Notes: generated by a model not told the origin, from the letters alone. Counted from the stretch's first letter, positions 34,101-44,541 are shown. The stretch is DNA of 64,000 bases from Photobacterium rosenbergii (GCF_003026455.1 NZ_PYMB01000002.1:158856-222855); one strand, 5' to 3'. A program made the numbers and translations.

Positions 34101-36074
34101 ATGAAAAATTATTCCCGCTCTATTATTGCAACGGGCATCGCGTTGGCCTTGGTTGCTTGTAACAATGACTCATCAGTATCTGGCAAAGATAATTTAGAGC
34201 CATCGAATATTACAGTACAAATAGGTGACACTCAGGTTAAGGGACTGAATGAATATATTGGAATTACCAACCTGGATAACCAAGCGGAAACTGTTAGTAT
34301 TGAGGCGTTCAAGGGCATTCGCTATGCAACCGCCAATCGCTTTGAACACAGCCAATTGGTTGAGCCGTCCCAAGGGGTGATAGACGCGACAGCATTTGGT
34401 GATATCTGCCCGCAAGCAGGCAGGGAAGGTATGCCTCAATCAGAAGATTGCCTGAGCTTGAATATATGGCGCCCTGCCGGTACTTCTGAGCAAGATACAT
34501 TGCCTGTGTATGTTTTTATTCACGGTGGCTCATTCGAAAGTGGGGCGGGGTCATTGCCTTTAAACCAAGGTGATACCATTGTTGCACAAAGTGTTTCTGA
34601 TGTGAGAAGTGATTTAGGTGGCAGAGACCAACCATTCATCGCCGTTACCCTAAATTACCGCCTTGGTCTTCTGGGAAGCTTGTGGGTGGATGGGAAGAAG
34701 TCAGAAAATCAAGCGGGTGGTAACTATGGTATCGGGGATCAGAAGCGCGCTTTAGAGTGGGTTAATAAGCACATTCAATCTTTTGGTGGCAATAGTAACA
34801 ATGTGACAGTCTTTGGCGAAAGTGCCGGGGCGATGTCTATTGGCATTTTACAGCAGGACCCTGTTGTTGCAGGTGGTGAAGATCTCAATGATCCTGAACA
34901 CAATGGTTATTACCAGCGCGCCATAATGCAAAGTAACCCCTATGGTATCCCATATAAGAGCTATTGTTCTGCAAAAAAAATAAATGATGACATAATTAAT
35001 ATTCTAGAAGAAAGAAGTATACATGATCTTTCAACGTCAGAAATCTTAGAACTTCAGGGGAAAGTAAAAGGCAATCTTCTGTCATACCTCAGAAGTTTTA
35101 GGCCTACACCATCTGGTTTTTTACCATTTGCACCTTATATAGAATCAAAAGCTAGAGGAACTTCTTGTCAAACAACGTCAAAAATTACTGGAGAGCATTT
35201 AAAAAGCCAGCCCATTGATACAAAATTTAATGTTCCTACAGTAGTTGGTTTTAATACTGATGAGTCTAATATCTTTACCTCTATGTTCGAAGCTCTGTTA
35301 TATGCAAACATTAAAGATAACAATGGGAGTTATATCTTTGGTGAAGATATAGTTCTCGATAACGGGTTGGACGTTAGGAAGTTTATAGACTCAGAGTCTG
35401 TTGGTGGGTTCTATAGTCTATTAATTAAAGTATTTTTTGGCGGAACGGTGAATGTTAACGGTATTCCTTTCCCGATCAGTTGCGATATCCTCAATATTGG
35501 AAATTGTAAAGGTGATACTCTTCTTGAAGATTTTGATGCGTATCAGGCCTCGCCAGGTGATACCCTTCAAATGTCCAGTGAAAACGTGCGTAAGACCCGC
35601 ATGCTGGCCAATGATATGTTATTTACTTGTCCGACGCGAAAAGCGCTGCAGGCCCAACAAGGCGGTGAGCATAATGTCGTTATGTACCAATTTGAGCATG
35701 AGTCGCAATTTAACTTCTGGCCATTTAGTGCTTCACCGTTGGCGGCATTGAGCTGCCAGAACCTTGATGGCACGGTGAAAGGCAAAGCCTGCCACGCCGC
35801 CGAGTTGCCGTATGTCTTCAACAAAGCCATGAACATTAAGGGCGAGAAGGTACTGACCAATGCGGCGGACAAAAAGCTAATGGCGCATATGTCGCGTAAA
35901 TGGTTCAGCGACAGCTTGTTTAGCAATGACGTTTCTTGGGACAAGAATTCAGATAACAACGACAAGTTCATCAAGATAAACGCGAACGGCTTTGAGCTGA
36001 ACAATTACTGGGATCAATCCTATAACGCAAGCCGCTGTGCGGAGTTGGAAGATAAAGGGATGCTTAATTTTTAA
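34101..36074 (+). CDS. Secreted type-B carboxylesterase/lipase lipoprotein
   Basis: 657 aa. A lipobox signal (LALVACN) indicates envelope anchoring. The alpha/beta-hydrolase nucleophile elbow is GESAGAM near residue 240, with upstream GIRYA, SEDCLSLNIWRP and the oxyanion HGGSF typical of type-B carboxylesterases. The catalytic Glu is probably in FNTDESN; the His is less certain by eye. Bases 34970-35470 are markedly more AT-rich than the rest. It sits between two FadL paralogues, which suggests ester hydrolysis followed by fatty-acid uptake. Confidence 0.88.
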   Translation: MKNYSRSIIATGIALALVACNNDSSVSGKDNLEPSNITVQIGDTQVKGLNEYIGITNLDNQAETVSIEAFKGIRYATANRFEHSQLVEPSQGVIDATAFGDICPQAGREGMPQSEDCLSLNIWRPAGTSEQDTLPVYVFIHGGSFESGAGSLPLNQGDTIVAQSVSDVRSDLGGRDQPFIAVTLNYRLGLLGSLWVDGKKSENQAGGNYGIGDQKRALEWVNKHIQSFGGNSNNVTVFGESAGAMSIGILQQDPVVAGGEDLNDPEHNGYYQRAIMQSNPYGIPYKSYCSAKKINDDIINILEERSIHDLSTSEILELQGKVKGNLLSYLRSFRPTPSGFLPFAPYIESKARGTSCQTTSKITGEHLKSQPIDTKFNVPTVVGFNTDESNIFTSMFEALLYANIKDNNGSYIFGEDIVLDNGLDVRKFIDSESVGGFYSLLIKVFFGGTVNVNGIPFPISCDILNIGNCKGDTLLEDFDAYQASPGDTLQMSSENVRKTRMLANDMLFTCPTRKALQAQQGGEHNVVMYQFEHESQFNFWPFSASPLAALSCQNLDGTVKGKACHAAELPYVFNKAMNIKGEKVLTNAADKKLMAHMSRKWFSDSLFSNDVSWDKNSDNNDKFIKINANGFELNNYWDQSYNASRCAELEDKGMLNF

Positions 36075-36082
36075 TTGAGCAA

Positions 36083-36117
36083 AAAAAAGCGGAAGCCAAT
36101 AAGGCTTCCGCTTTTTT
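36083..36117. terminator. Bidirectional terminator between esterase and second fadL-like gene
   Basis: A 15-bp perfect stem (AAAAAAGCGGAAGCC with its complement), 5-base loop and T-runs on both strands. Confidence 0.95.
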
Positions 36118-36133
36118 GATCAGCCTTTACTAA

Positions 36134-37435
36134 TTAGAAGGTACGGCTGTACTGCAGGCCGACCAAAATAGCATCGGAACGAGTAGTTGCAGAAACACCT
36201 GTTCCAATTTGTAGCCCACTATCAGTTTCAATGCCCATGAACTCATCGACTTGTGTGTCTTTACCAATCAGGTAAGTTGCACCGAAGCCGATATTCGAGC
36301 GTGAGTCAATGTGATAGGTAAAACCAGCTGAAAGCCACTGGCGATCAGAATCTGGGATGGAGATGGACTTAAGCTCGTCAGTGGCGGCAACGTCGTACAT
36401 GTAACCAGCACGTAGTGTCCAGTCGTTGTTGAGGTAGTATGTACCACCGACCGAGACGTGCCCTGCATCTTTCCATGCATATTCTTTGTTGATATCGGCA
36501 ATTTGCAGCGAATCGAACGCGCTCCATTGAACCCATTGTACACTGTAGTGCGCGGCAAATTTATTAGTTAAGCGGTGGTAACCAGAAAACTCGGCCATAT
36601 CAGGCAGTGGCATATCCAGTTTGTTGCTGTTACCGGCTATGGTGTCCACATCGCCTTTGGCCGTAACAGTCGGGCTGTAGCGGTATGAAAGGCCGAAACG
36701 GTGATTGTCGTTTAGCTCGTATACCACACCGAAGTTACCACCAACTGCAAAACCAGAAGCATCAACATCAAGAACGTTGAATCTCTGCTCATCACATGAC
36801 TGATTAGGTCCTATTCCTTGACAGGTTTCGAGGTCAAAATCGCGTTTTAGCTTACCCATGCCGTAGATAAGATCTAGGCCAGCGCCGAAACTCCATTGCT
36901 CGTTCAGGCGGTAAGATACACTGGCACCGAAGTTCATGCTCTGGATTTCTGTCGTACCACCAAATACAGAAGCCGCGAAGTCATCTTTGAATTCAGTGCC
37001 GGTACCAAAGTTAGAGTATGCAGAAACACCCCATGCCCACTGGTCATTGACCGGTACAACTAAATAAAAGTTAGGAACTACAGCAGTGCTACCGATACCA
37101 TCAGTACCGGAAATATCAAACTCATTATTACCTGGAATAGGGCCGAAAATAGTATCAGAAATTTTAAATTGATTATAAGTACCGTCTTTGATTCGTACGT
37201 CGCTATCAATAACGGTAAAGCCCAATGACATGCTGGTTTCATTAAACATTGCCATGGTTGCTGGGTTTCGTGCCATCGCAGAGGCATTATCAGCGATAAC
37301 CGCGTCACCGGCAAACGCACGGCCTAGGCCAGTTGCCGATTGGCTATTGAGTTGGAAACCGGCTGCCATAGTTTGTACAGACGTCACAGAAAGTGCAGTG
37401 AATACTGCACAGGTTAACAAACGCTTCTTGAACAT
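36134..37435 (-). CDS. FadL-family long-chain fatty-acid outer-membrane transporter (paralogue 2)
   Basis: 433 aa with a signal peptide (FTALSVTSVQTMAAGF), the hatch motif ARNPATMAMF and barrel C-terminus LQYSRTF. It differs from paralogue 1 mainly by insertions: GPIPGNNEF near residue 97 and a Cys pair loop (LETCQGIGPNQSCDEQ) near residue 210 that is absent from the other copy and could form a surface disulphide. It is convergent with the esterase. Confidence 0.9.
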   Translation of the reverse strand: MFKKRLLTCAVFTALSVTSVQTMAAGFQLNSQSATGLGRAFAGDAVIADNASAMARNPATMAMFNETSMSLGFTVIDSDVRIKDGTYNQFKISDTIFGPIPGNNEFDISGTDGIGSTAVVPNFYLVVPVNDQWAWGVSAYSNFGTGTEFKDDFAASVFGGTTEIQSMNFGASVSYRLNEQWSFGAGLDLIYGMGKLKRDFDLETCQGIGPNQSCDEQRFNVLDVDASGFAVGGNFGVVYELNDNHRFGLSYRYSPTVTAKGDVDTIAGNSNKLDMPLPDMAEFSGYHRLTNKFAAHYSVQWVQWSAFDSLQIADINKEYAWKDAGHVSVGGTYYLNNDWTLRAGYMYDVAATDELKSISIPDSDRQWLSAGFTYHIDSRSNIGFGATYLIGKDTQVDEFMGIETDSGLQIGTGVSATTRSDAILVGLQYSRTF

Positions 37436-37989
37436 AGAGAATTCTTTTGTATTTATGTAATTAGTTTTATAGCGAACAATGCCACTGCATATATTCGAGG
37501 CGGATTTTAGGTGGCGGGTTAAATACTACAAATCAGACCAGTTGAATTTATAATGTTGTCGATTTGTTGTTGGGCTTAAATATTAATTGGTCGAAAATAA
37601 AGATAATTTAATGGTTGTATTTCTACAGTGTTCTTTGCTATAAAATAAAGTAAATACTCTATAATTTTTAATTGGTTAGTACCCGTAAATATATAACTGG
37701 CATAAGCTTATGTTTTTTATGTAATGAGAGGCTCTCACCATAACTATAGTGGCGGTAAAGTGTGATTATGCTTTTTGTTTTTATTTTACCTTATTCAGTT
37801 GCTGATATTTACAGTGTCCCTTTCAAAATTGATTAATTAATGCCTAGGTATCTCTGCATATTCTTTACTTTGAAATGATCAATAATTGTTATTTATTGCA
37901 TTATACCGCTTTTAGTTGTTGATTATTAGTACAAGTCAACCATGCCTTATTTATATCTTGTTACAGTTAAAGAGTGCTAAAGCTTAGCC
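37436..37989. other. AT-rich intergenic region upstream of second fadL-like gene
   Basis: About 550 bases, very AT-rich, holding the promoter of the fadL paralogue and the 3' flank of the FAN1-like gene. Nothing else recognised. Confidence 0.4.
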
Positions 37990-39633
37990 CTAGCACCATT
38001 CAACGTACACCACTTTGGCTGCAATGCTATGTTGCTCAAACATCTTAAGCCATCGAATTTGGTTATTCTGCAAGGTATCCCCCGGGCCTTTTACTTCGGC
38101 AAGACAGTATTGACCATCTTTGAATAAGGCTAAATCGGGGAAGCCACTACGGTTGTTTCTTGGATCAAATAAGATGCGCTTGAAGATGGCTGTTAAAGCC
38201 AATACGGGAATGGCAGAGACTGCTTTTATCAAGATTTCTTCAGTGAACACGCCCCAATGAACCCAATCATTACTTAGCCCTTGCTTGGCGTTATACACCG
38301 CTAACCAGTTATCCCATTCTCCGCTTTCAAGATCATTTAGACGCTTATCAATGAGTTGTTTACGCTTTAGGTAGAAATCACTCGAAAACATATCTTTAGG
38401 TGAGCGCTGGAAAGGGTTGAGAAATGCACCTTGTTGGGCAGAAAAAATAATGTCCCACATGGCAAGGCCAAACAACCCGCAAAACAGGGTGTTTTCAAGA
38501 TAATAGGCTTGCCAGCCCTGTTGTTGGTAGTAGGCCGCGACATCAAGTTCAACGCAAAGTTGTTGTTGAATCAACTTGAGTTTTTCACTGTCGAATTTGG
38601 GTTTTCTCCTCGGCGGCTGTTTGTCCCCTAACTTGTTGAGTAAACGGTGGTTGAGGACGTCGGCAACATCTGCCTCTTCCTCGTTTTGTGGTGTTGTCAG
38701 TACCCGTTTGACTAGATCCAATGCCTGCTTAGTTTCCCCCTGTTTGTCGAGGATCCTGATTTGCCTTTCTCTAGAAGGGGCACGTTCGCTTTGCTGGAAA
38801 AGTGTCAGGGCTTGGTCAAGGCGGTTTGAATCATGATTACCTAGTCTTTCAAGATCACGGGCAATATGATTGATAAGGCGTTGGCGTTTTCGCTCCAGTG
38901 GTTTCCAATCGAATGCACCGGGCAGATCAGATTGCATTTCAGCGATGGCTTGTGTCTCTTTTGCTTCTTTATGCTGCCAATAGATGTCTGCTTTTTCGGA
39001 GAGGGCTAACCAGTTATCAATGTGCTCCCTGTGTTGGAATAGGCGGAAGGCCGTATCAATTGGGTAGTGTTCAAATTGCTGGATACCAATATCAGCCAAG
39101 ACAAACTGGCTGAGATCCTGATGGGTATTACCAAAAAAGAGTAAGCAGAAAACTGATAAGTGCTCCGCATAATGAACTTTCAGTATTTCACTACTATAGA
39201 ATGTGAGATCAGGGTGATGCTGGATGACTTGTTCAACAATCTCTGCTTTCTTGGCTTGCTTGCTACCTGAAAGGAAATCGAAAGTGCTGAGAAGCTCAGG
39301 CTTAGTGAATAGCTGGCAAAAATCACTATGGGAAATATCGGCGGGTTGCAGTGATATCAGTCCAACATGGTCCAACTCTTCGAAGGCTGTTGCCAAAAGT
39401 TTGATTTCAGGATAGTGGATTTTATCGCGTCTAAACAAAGGCCCTTTGCGGGTAAGTAGCCTGATATAGAGGCACTGTGCGGGTTCAGTCAAGGCGAGAT
39501 AAGTGTTGTACCAAAGTGTTTCTTGCGCAGTCAGCAAATCAGAGTATTGATCGGCAACAGTGCTCACCAAGCAATGGAAGTTATCTCGGTAATAGGTTTC
39601 TGGTAAATCTGGGGAGGTTGCTTGGGTATTCAT
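37990..39633 (-). CDS. FAN1-type VRR-NUC structure-specific nuclease
   Basis: 547 aa. The C-terminal VRR-NUC domain has a PD-(D/E)xK core (SGFPDLALF, then QYCLAEVKGPGD). The long helical N-terminal and middle parts match bacterial FAN1 homologues, which cut branched DNA and contribute to interstrand-crosslink repair. The start is uncertain: ATG 39633 fits the family N-terminus (LPETYYRDNFHCLV follows), and a TTG lies 54 bases upstream. It is a single gene, divergent from the Nudix-PAP2 gene. Confidence 0.85.
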   Translation of the reverse strand: MNTQATSPDLPETYYRDNFHCLVSTVADQYSDLLTAQETLWYNTYLALTEPAQCLYIRLLTRKGPLFRRDKIHYPEIKLLATAFEELDHVGLISLQPADISHSDFCQLFTKPELLSTFDFLSGSKQAKKAEIVEQVIQHHPDLTFYSSEILKVHYAEHLSVFCLLFFGNTHQDLSQFVLADIGIQQFEHYPIDTAFRLFQHREHIDNWLALSEKADIYWQHKEAKETQAIAEMQSDLPGAFDWKPLERKRQRLINHIARDLERLGNHDSNRLDQALTLFQQSERAPSRERQIRILDKQGETKQALDLVKRVLTTPQNEEEADVADVLNHRLLNKLGDKQPPRRKPKFDSEKLKLIQQQLCVELDVAAYYQQQGWQAYYLENTLFCGLFGLAMWDIIFSAQQGAFLNPFQRSPKDMFSSDFYLKRKQLIDKRLNDLESGEWDNWLAVYNAKQGLSNDWVHWGVFTEEILIKAVSAIPVLALTAIFKRILFDPRNNRSGFPDLALFKDGQYCLAEVKGPGDTLQNNQIRWLKMFEQHSIAAKVVYVEWC

Positions 39634-39789
39634 ACTGTTAAATAGGTCAGTTTGACGAAACTGATGATTGGGTGACTGAAAGAGCAAGGTAGCATTATGA
39701 CATTAGAAAACGTACACCATCTATCTATTTCAATGGTTTGAGTATTTGATTATTGATAGCATCTTAGACACTACTCCTCAAATCTACCA

Positions 39790-41286
39790 TTGGATTACCC
39801 AGTGAAATCAAAACCTATCCTCCAGTATGTTGTACTTATTTTTCTGGTTGCTATCAGTTTTAACGCTACCGCCGGAAACAGTGCGAGATATTCTGGTCAG
39901 CAACCAGACAACATCGTGGGGGCGGTTTGCGTGATACGCAATGGCGATAACTTGATTATGTTATTAGAAGCCATTACCAACAAGCTGTCACTACCTGGGG
40001 GGTATATCGATAGCGGGGATACCCCCCAAGAGGCAGCTGCGCGCGAGGCCCTCGAAGAGGCGGGGATTGAAGTAGAAGTCGAGCACCTGATCCAATATCG
40101 CGATAGGGCGGCCATCTATGCCTGCCGGGCTAAATCGCCTATTCCTGTTTCATCGTTTAGAGATAGCCGTGGATACCCTATTGTGGCGTCATGGTTTGCC
40201 GAGCATTTTGCAACAGAAGTCGAGCGAGTTTACCTCATCGACCCATTATTAACCGAGGCCCGAGAACACCGCTATTCTGAAGATGCAGCCCTTTTACCGC
40301 AATGGCTTGCGTCCACTCCTGATAGTGAAGTGAAGGTCTACGACCGTTTTGATTACGACATTAGCCCTTTGCACGAATACGAGCTGGGCTTGATAGGCCA
40401 GTTCCAACAAGTTATCTCGACGTGGTCGTCTTTTTCACAGTGGCTTTTTGTTGGTTTGATGCACGCTCTCGCTGTGCTGGGAGGGCCATGGTTTGTCTTC
40501 GTCGCACTGGCTTTAATGGCAGGGTATTACCGAACGCGGTTTTTCCTTGAGATTGCTTGCTTGATATTGGTGACCTTGTTTGGCGCATCCTTACTTAAAC
40601 ATGGCTTAATGATGCCCCGTCCGTTTTTCATTGTCCCTGACCTGCAAAAAGTCAATGCACCCGGTTTAGGTTTCCCTAGTGAACAGGTATTGATGACCTC
40701 CATGCTGTTTGGGGTATGGGGATACTTGTTGCAGCGCCAGATCAAAACTAAACAGCAAAAAGTGATGATAGCGTTGTTGGTTGTGTTAGTGGTTGCCGGG
40801 CAGGGTGTAGCTTGGATCTGGTTTGGCGTTCACTTTATCAGCGATGTGATTATGAGCGTGATGCTCGGCATTGTTATGGTTGCCATGTTTATCTTATGGC
40901 GGAGCGATACGTTTAAGGCTTACCGGCAGCTACTGACGAGCCGATGGTTTTGGCTCGGTTTGGGTATACTAACAGGAACTGTGGCGGGTATATCTTTGGT
41001 ACCTACCCAAGCCTATTTGTGTTCACTTATGCTGGGTATCTTCTTCGGGATCAATTATGCCCTGAAAGTTGACCAGATAACGCCTCCGCTATCGGCCAAG
41101 CGACGCTTTGTCGCTTCTTTTGGTGTATTGCTCGGTGCGGTTGGTCTCTCGGGTGCAATGATGGCCATCGCTGCGGTGCAATCATCAACATTGATGGTAT
41201 TGGGTATCAAGACAAGTGGCTATTTGCTACTGGGGGCTTGGTTAGTTTGCAGTTCGTCATGGCTTCGACAGCAGCTGAGCCGTTAG
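39790..41286 (+). CDS. Nudix hydrolase-PAP2 phosphatase fusion membrane protein
   Basis: 498 aa. An N-terminal membrane segment or signal is followed by a Nudix domain (residues about 40-150, box GGYIDSGDTPQEAAAREALEE) and a six-helix PAP2 domain (residues about 210-400). The Nudix box has Asp at the first Glu position but REALEE is intact. In PAP2 the first motif KHGLMMPRP is intact, the second is PSEQ instead of PSGH, and the third keeps His and Asp (GVHFISD). No ATG is near the start; TTG 39790 or GTG 39802 must be used. Confidence 0.82.
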   Translation: MDYPVKSKPILQYVVLIFLVAISFNATAGNSARYSGQQPDNIVGAVCVIRNGDNLIMLLEAITNKLSLPGGYIDSGDTPQEAAAREALEEAGIEVEVEHLIQYRDRAAIYACRAKSPIPVSSFRDSRGYPIVASWFAEHFATEVERVYLIDPLLTEAREHRYSEDAALLPQWLASTPDSEVKVYDRFDYDISPLHEYELGLIGQFQQVISTWSSFSQWLFVGLMHALAVLGGPWFVFVALALMAGYYRTRFFLEIACLILVTLFGASLLKHGLMMPRPFFIVPDLQKVNAPGLGFPSEQVLMTSMLFGVWGYLLQRQIKTKQQKVMIALLVVLVVAGQGVAWIWFGVHFISDVIMSVMLGIVMVAMFILWRSDTFKAYRQLLTSRWFWLGLGILTGTVAGISLVPTQAYLCSLMLGIFFGINYALKVDQITPPLSAKRRFVASFGVLLGAVGLSGAMMAIAAVQSSTLMVLGIKTSGYLLLGAWLVCSSSWLRQQLSR

Positions 41287-41443
41287 CCTGCCAGTTACGT
41301 AGTATATATGAACAGGGTAGTGGATTGAGCCCGATACTTTTTTTCCCGATCTTGCTGGGGTAAAGTGTGACAACAACCTAATTATAAAGCAATGGAGAGG
41401 CCAGTCGTCGTAGGATACGGCGTGATACTGGACAAGGAGAGCA

Positions 41444-44400
41444 ATGTTACCAGCACTGACACACCAAAACGGTACTGAGGAATTGGTACTATCGTTCCTA
41501 CAAGAACTGGAAAAAGCCGGTTTTAGTGGTGATATAGAAAGCTCGTATGCTAGCCGTCTTGCGGTGGCGACGGATAATAGCGTCTATCAACAACTGCCAC
41601 AGGCTGTCATTTTTCCTACCAACAACCAAGATTTGGTTACATTGGGCCAACTGGCTCAGACTCAGTCTTTCACCAGTATTACGTTTTCGCCCCGTGGTGG
41701 CGGCACAGGCACTAATGGCCAGTCGCTGACCCCTGGTGTTGTGGTGGATTTATCACGGCATATGAATCAGGTGCTGGAAATCAATGCCGAAGAGGGATGG
41801 GCAAGGGTACAGACTGGCTTGGTGAAAGATCAGTTTAATGATGCTCTTCGGCCTCATGGTTTCTTTTTCTCTCCAGATCTCTCTACCAGTAACCGGGCAA
41901 CTATCGGCGGTATGATCAATACCGATGCTTCAGGCCAAGGCTCTCTCAAGTATGGTAAAACCTCAGACCATGTCTTGGGTCTCAAAGCGGTCTTGGTTGA
42001 TGGTTCAGTGCTGGATACTGAGCCGCTTCAAAGTGATGCTATTCAGTCGTCGCCTGTTGCAAAAGAGTTTGCCAGTCAGGCCCTAAAAGTGTCTGAGCAG
42101 GTATGCCGAGAAAAGCGCGAGCAAATTGTAGACAAGTTTCCACCGCTCAATCGTTTCCTGACCGGTTATGACTTAAAAAACGGTTTTGATGAATCACTGG
42201 GCCAGTTTGATATCACCCGTCTGCTGTGTGGTTCGGAAGGTTCGTTGGCCTTTATTACCGAAGCCAAGCTGAACCTTACACCGATCCCAGAATCACGTAC
42301 CCTCGTTAATATCAAATACGATAGCTTTGACTCGGCGCTACGTAATGCCCCTATGATGGTCGAAGCGCAGGCACTGTCGGTAGAGACTGTCGACTCTCGG
42401 GTTTTGAATCTCGCGAAGCAAGATATTATCTGGCACACAGTTAGTGAGTTGATCACAGACGTGCCAAACCAAGAAATGCTAGGGATCAATATTGTTGAAT
42501 ATGCCAGTAATGACCCAGCGGAAAACCAGCAGCAAGTTGATGACTTGTGTTTGCGCCTTGATGAGATGCTAGCAAAAAAACAGCATGGCATTATTGGCTA
42601 CCAAGTTTGTACTGAGCTTGCTGATATCCAGAAAATCTACAATATGCGTAAAAAGGCCGTGGGCTTACTAGGCGCGGCAAAAGGTAGCAAAAAGCCGGTC
42701 CCATTTGCTGAGGATACCTGTGTTCCACCGGAAAATTTGGCTGATTTCATTGCTGATTTCCGTCAACTTCTCGATGAGCACCAACTGGATTACGGCATGT
42801 TCGGTCACGTTGATGCGGGCGTGTTACATGTTCGTCCTGCGCTAGATATGTGCGATCCCCAGCAAGAGCGCTTGATGAAGCAGATCTCCGATCAGGTGGT
42901 TACTTTGGTAGCGAAATATGGCGGCTTGATGTGGGGGGAACACGGTAAAGGCTACCGCTCAGAGTACGGCCCTGACTTTTTTGGTGAAGAGCTATTTACC
43001 GAATTACGCCGAATCAAGGCAGCATTTGATCCCGATAACCGGATGAACCCCGGGAAGATTTGTACACCGCTGGAAAGTGACGCTGAGTTAGTCAAAGTGG
43101 ACGGCGTAAAACGTGGCTACTTTGATCGTCAGATCCCTGTGAGAGTGCGCGATAGCTTTAAACAGGCGATGGAATGTAACGGCAACGGTTTGTGTTTTAA
43201 CTACGACACGAGTTCGCCAATGTGCCCGTCAATGAAAATATCCGCCGATCGCCGCCATTCCCCGAAAGGGCGTGCAGGCTTGGTACGTGAGTGGCTTCGC
43301 CAACTCTCTGAGCAGGGTATTGATCCTGTCGAGCTTGAAAAATCCCTCATGGACAGTTCACCGTCCGTGAAGCAAATCATTGACCGTTTTAGGAATAGCT
43401 TTGGGTCTAAACGTAATGACTACGATTTTTCCCATGAAGTCATGGAAGCGATGAATGGTTGTTTGGCATGTAAAGCTTGTGCCAGCCAATGCCCAATCAA
43501 AGTCGATGTACCGAGCTTCCGTTCGCGGTTTATGAATATCTATTACAGCCGTTACCAGCGTCCGGCCAAAGATTACCTTGTCGCCTATGTTGAAAGTTAC
43601 TTGCCTATTATGGCCAAGGCACCAGCAACATTTAATGCGATTATGCGTCCAAACTGGTCGAAAAACCTGACGGCAAAAGCGATTGGCTATGTGGATATGC
43701 CTTCGCTATCTGTGCCGACGCTGTTTGAAAGCTTGGATGGCCACCATTCAACGCGCTTTGACCTGCAGTGGCTGCAAGCACTATCGCAGCGTGAGCGTCA
43801 GGACTACGTGCTGATCGTCCAAGATCCGTTTACCAGCTACTATGATGCAGAAGTTGTTCGAGACTTGGTATTCCTTGCCGAAAGACTCGGTAAAAAGCCA
43901 ATGCTGGTACCGTTTAAGCCAAATGGTAAAGCGCAGCATGTAAAAGGGTTCTTACGCCAGTTTGCTAAAACGGCCAAGAGCACAGCTGACTTTCTCAACC
44001 AGTTAGCTCAGTTGGGGATCCCTATGATGGGTGTCGATCCAGCCCTTGTCCTGTGTTATCGCGATGAATACAACGAAGTCTTGGGTGACAAGCGCGGAGA
44101 TTTCGAAGTGCTGACAGCCCATGAATGGTTGCTCCCTTTACTGGCAGAGAAACTCGCAGCACCACAACTAGAAGGTGATGACTGGTATCTGTTTGCGCAT
44201 TGCACTGAGAAAACAAAATTGCCGAATGCAGAAAAAGAGTGGGGAACCATCTTCCGTCACTTCGGCGCTAACTTGAAGCCAGTTTCAGTGGGTTGCTGTG
44301 GAATGGCAGGAACGTTTGGACATGAGAAAGACAAGTTAGAGACATCGAAAGGCGTCTTCGACCTTAGCTGGCAGCCAAATTTGGCCAAGCTGGATCCAGA

Positions 44401-44509
44401 CAGGTGCTTAGCGACAGGTTACTCTTGCCGTAGTCAGGCTAAACGTTTTGAACACATAAAGATGAAGCATCCGGTCCAAGTACTCGTTCGGATATTAACG
44501 AGCCAATAG
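41444..44509 (+). CDS. ydiJ: FAD-linked D-2-hydroxyglutarate dehydrogenase, YdiJ type
   Basis: 1021 aa, the length of E. coli YdiJ (about 1018). The N-terminal FAD-binding domain carries PRGGGTGTNGQ and NRATIGGMINTDASGQGSL; the FAD-oxidase C domain follows (HVDAGVLHVRP, GEHGKGYRSEYGP); then Fe-S Cys motifs (CNGNGLC, CLACKACASQCP) and a CCG-type C-terminal region (GCCGMAGTFGHE). It oxidises D-2-hydroxyglutarate or a similar hydroxy acid made as a side product, passing electrons to a quinone or flavoprotein. AAGGAG precedes the ATG. Single gene. Confidence 0.93.
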   Translation: MLPALTHQNGTEELVLSFLQELEKAGFSGDIESSYASRLAVATDNSVYQQLPQAVIFPTNNQDLVTLGQLAQTQSFTSITFSPRGGGTGTNGQSLTPGVVVDLSRHMNQVLEINAEEGWARVQTGLVKDQFNDALRPHGFFFSPDLSTSNRATIGGMINTDASGQGSLKYGKTSDHVLGLKAVLVDGSVLDTEPLQSDAIQSSPVAKEFASQALKVSEQVCREKREQIVDKFPPLNRFLTGYDLKNGFDESLGQFDITRLLCGSEGSLAFITEAKLNLTPIPESRTLVNIKYDSFDSALRNAPMMVEAQALSVETVDSRVLNLAKQDIIWHTVSELITDVPNQEMLGINIVEYASNDPAENQQQVDDLCLRLDEMLAKKQHGIIGYQVCTELADIQKIYNMRKKAVGLLGAAKGSKKPVPFAEDTCVPPENLADFIADFRQLLDEHQLDYGMFGHVDAGVLHVRPALDMCDPQQERLMKQISDQVVTLVAKYGGLMWGEHGKGYRSEYGPDFFGEELFTELRRIKAAFDPDNRMNPGKICTPLESDAELVKVDGVKRGYFDRQIPVRVRDSFKQAMECNGNGLCFNYDTSSPMCPSMKISADRRHSPKGRAGLVREWLRQLSEQGIDPVELEKSLMDSSPSVKQIIDRFRNSFGSKRNDYDFSHEVMEAMNGCLACKACASQCPIKVDVPSFRSRFMNIYYSRYQRPAKDYLVAYVESYLPIMAKAPATFNAIMRPNWSKNLTAKAIGYVDMPSLSVPTLFESLDGHHSTRFDLQWLQALSQRERQDYVLIVQDPFTSYYDAEVVRDLVFLAERLGKKPMLVPFKPNGKAQHVKGFLRQFAKTAKSTADFLNQLAQLGIPMMGVDPALVLCYRDEYNEVLGDKRGDFEVLTAHEWLLPLLAEKLAAPQLEGDDWYLFAHCTEKTKLPNAEKEWGTIFRHFGANLKPVSVGCCGMAGTFGHEKDKLETSKGVFDLSWQPNLAKLDPDRCLATGYSCRSQAKRFEHIKMKHPVQVLVRILTSQ

Positions 44510-44541
44510 GGCTATATACTGGGTTATCCAACCAGCAATAA

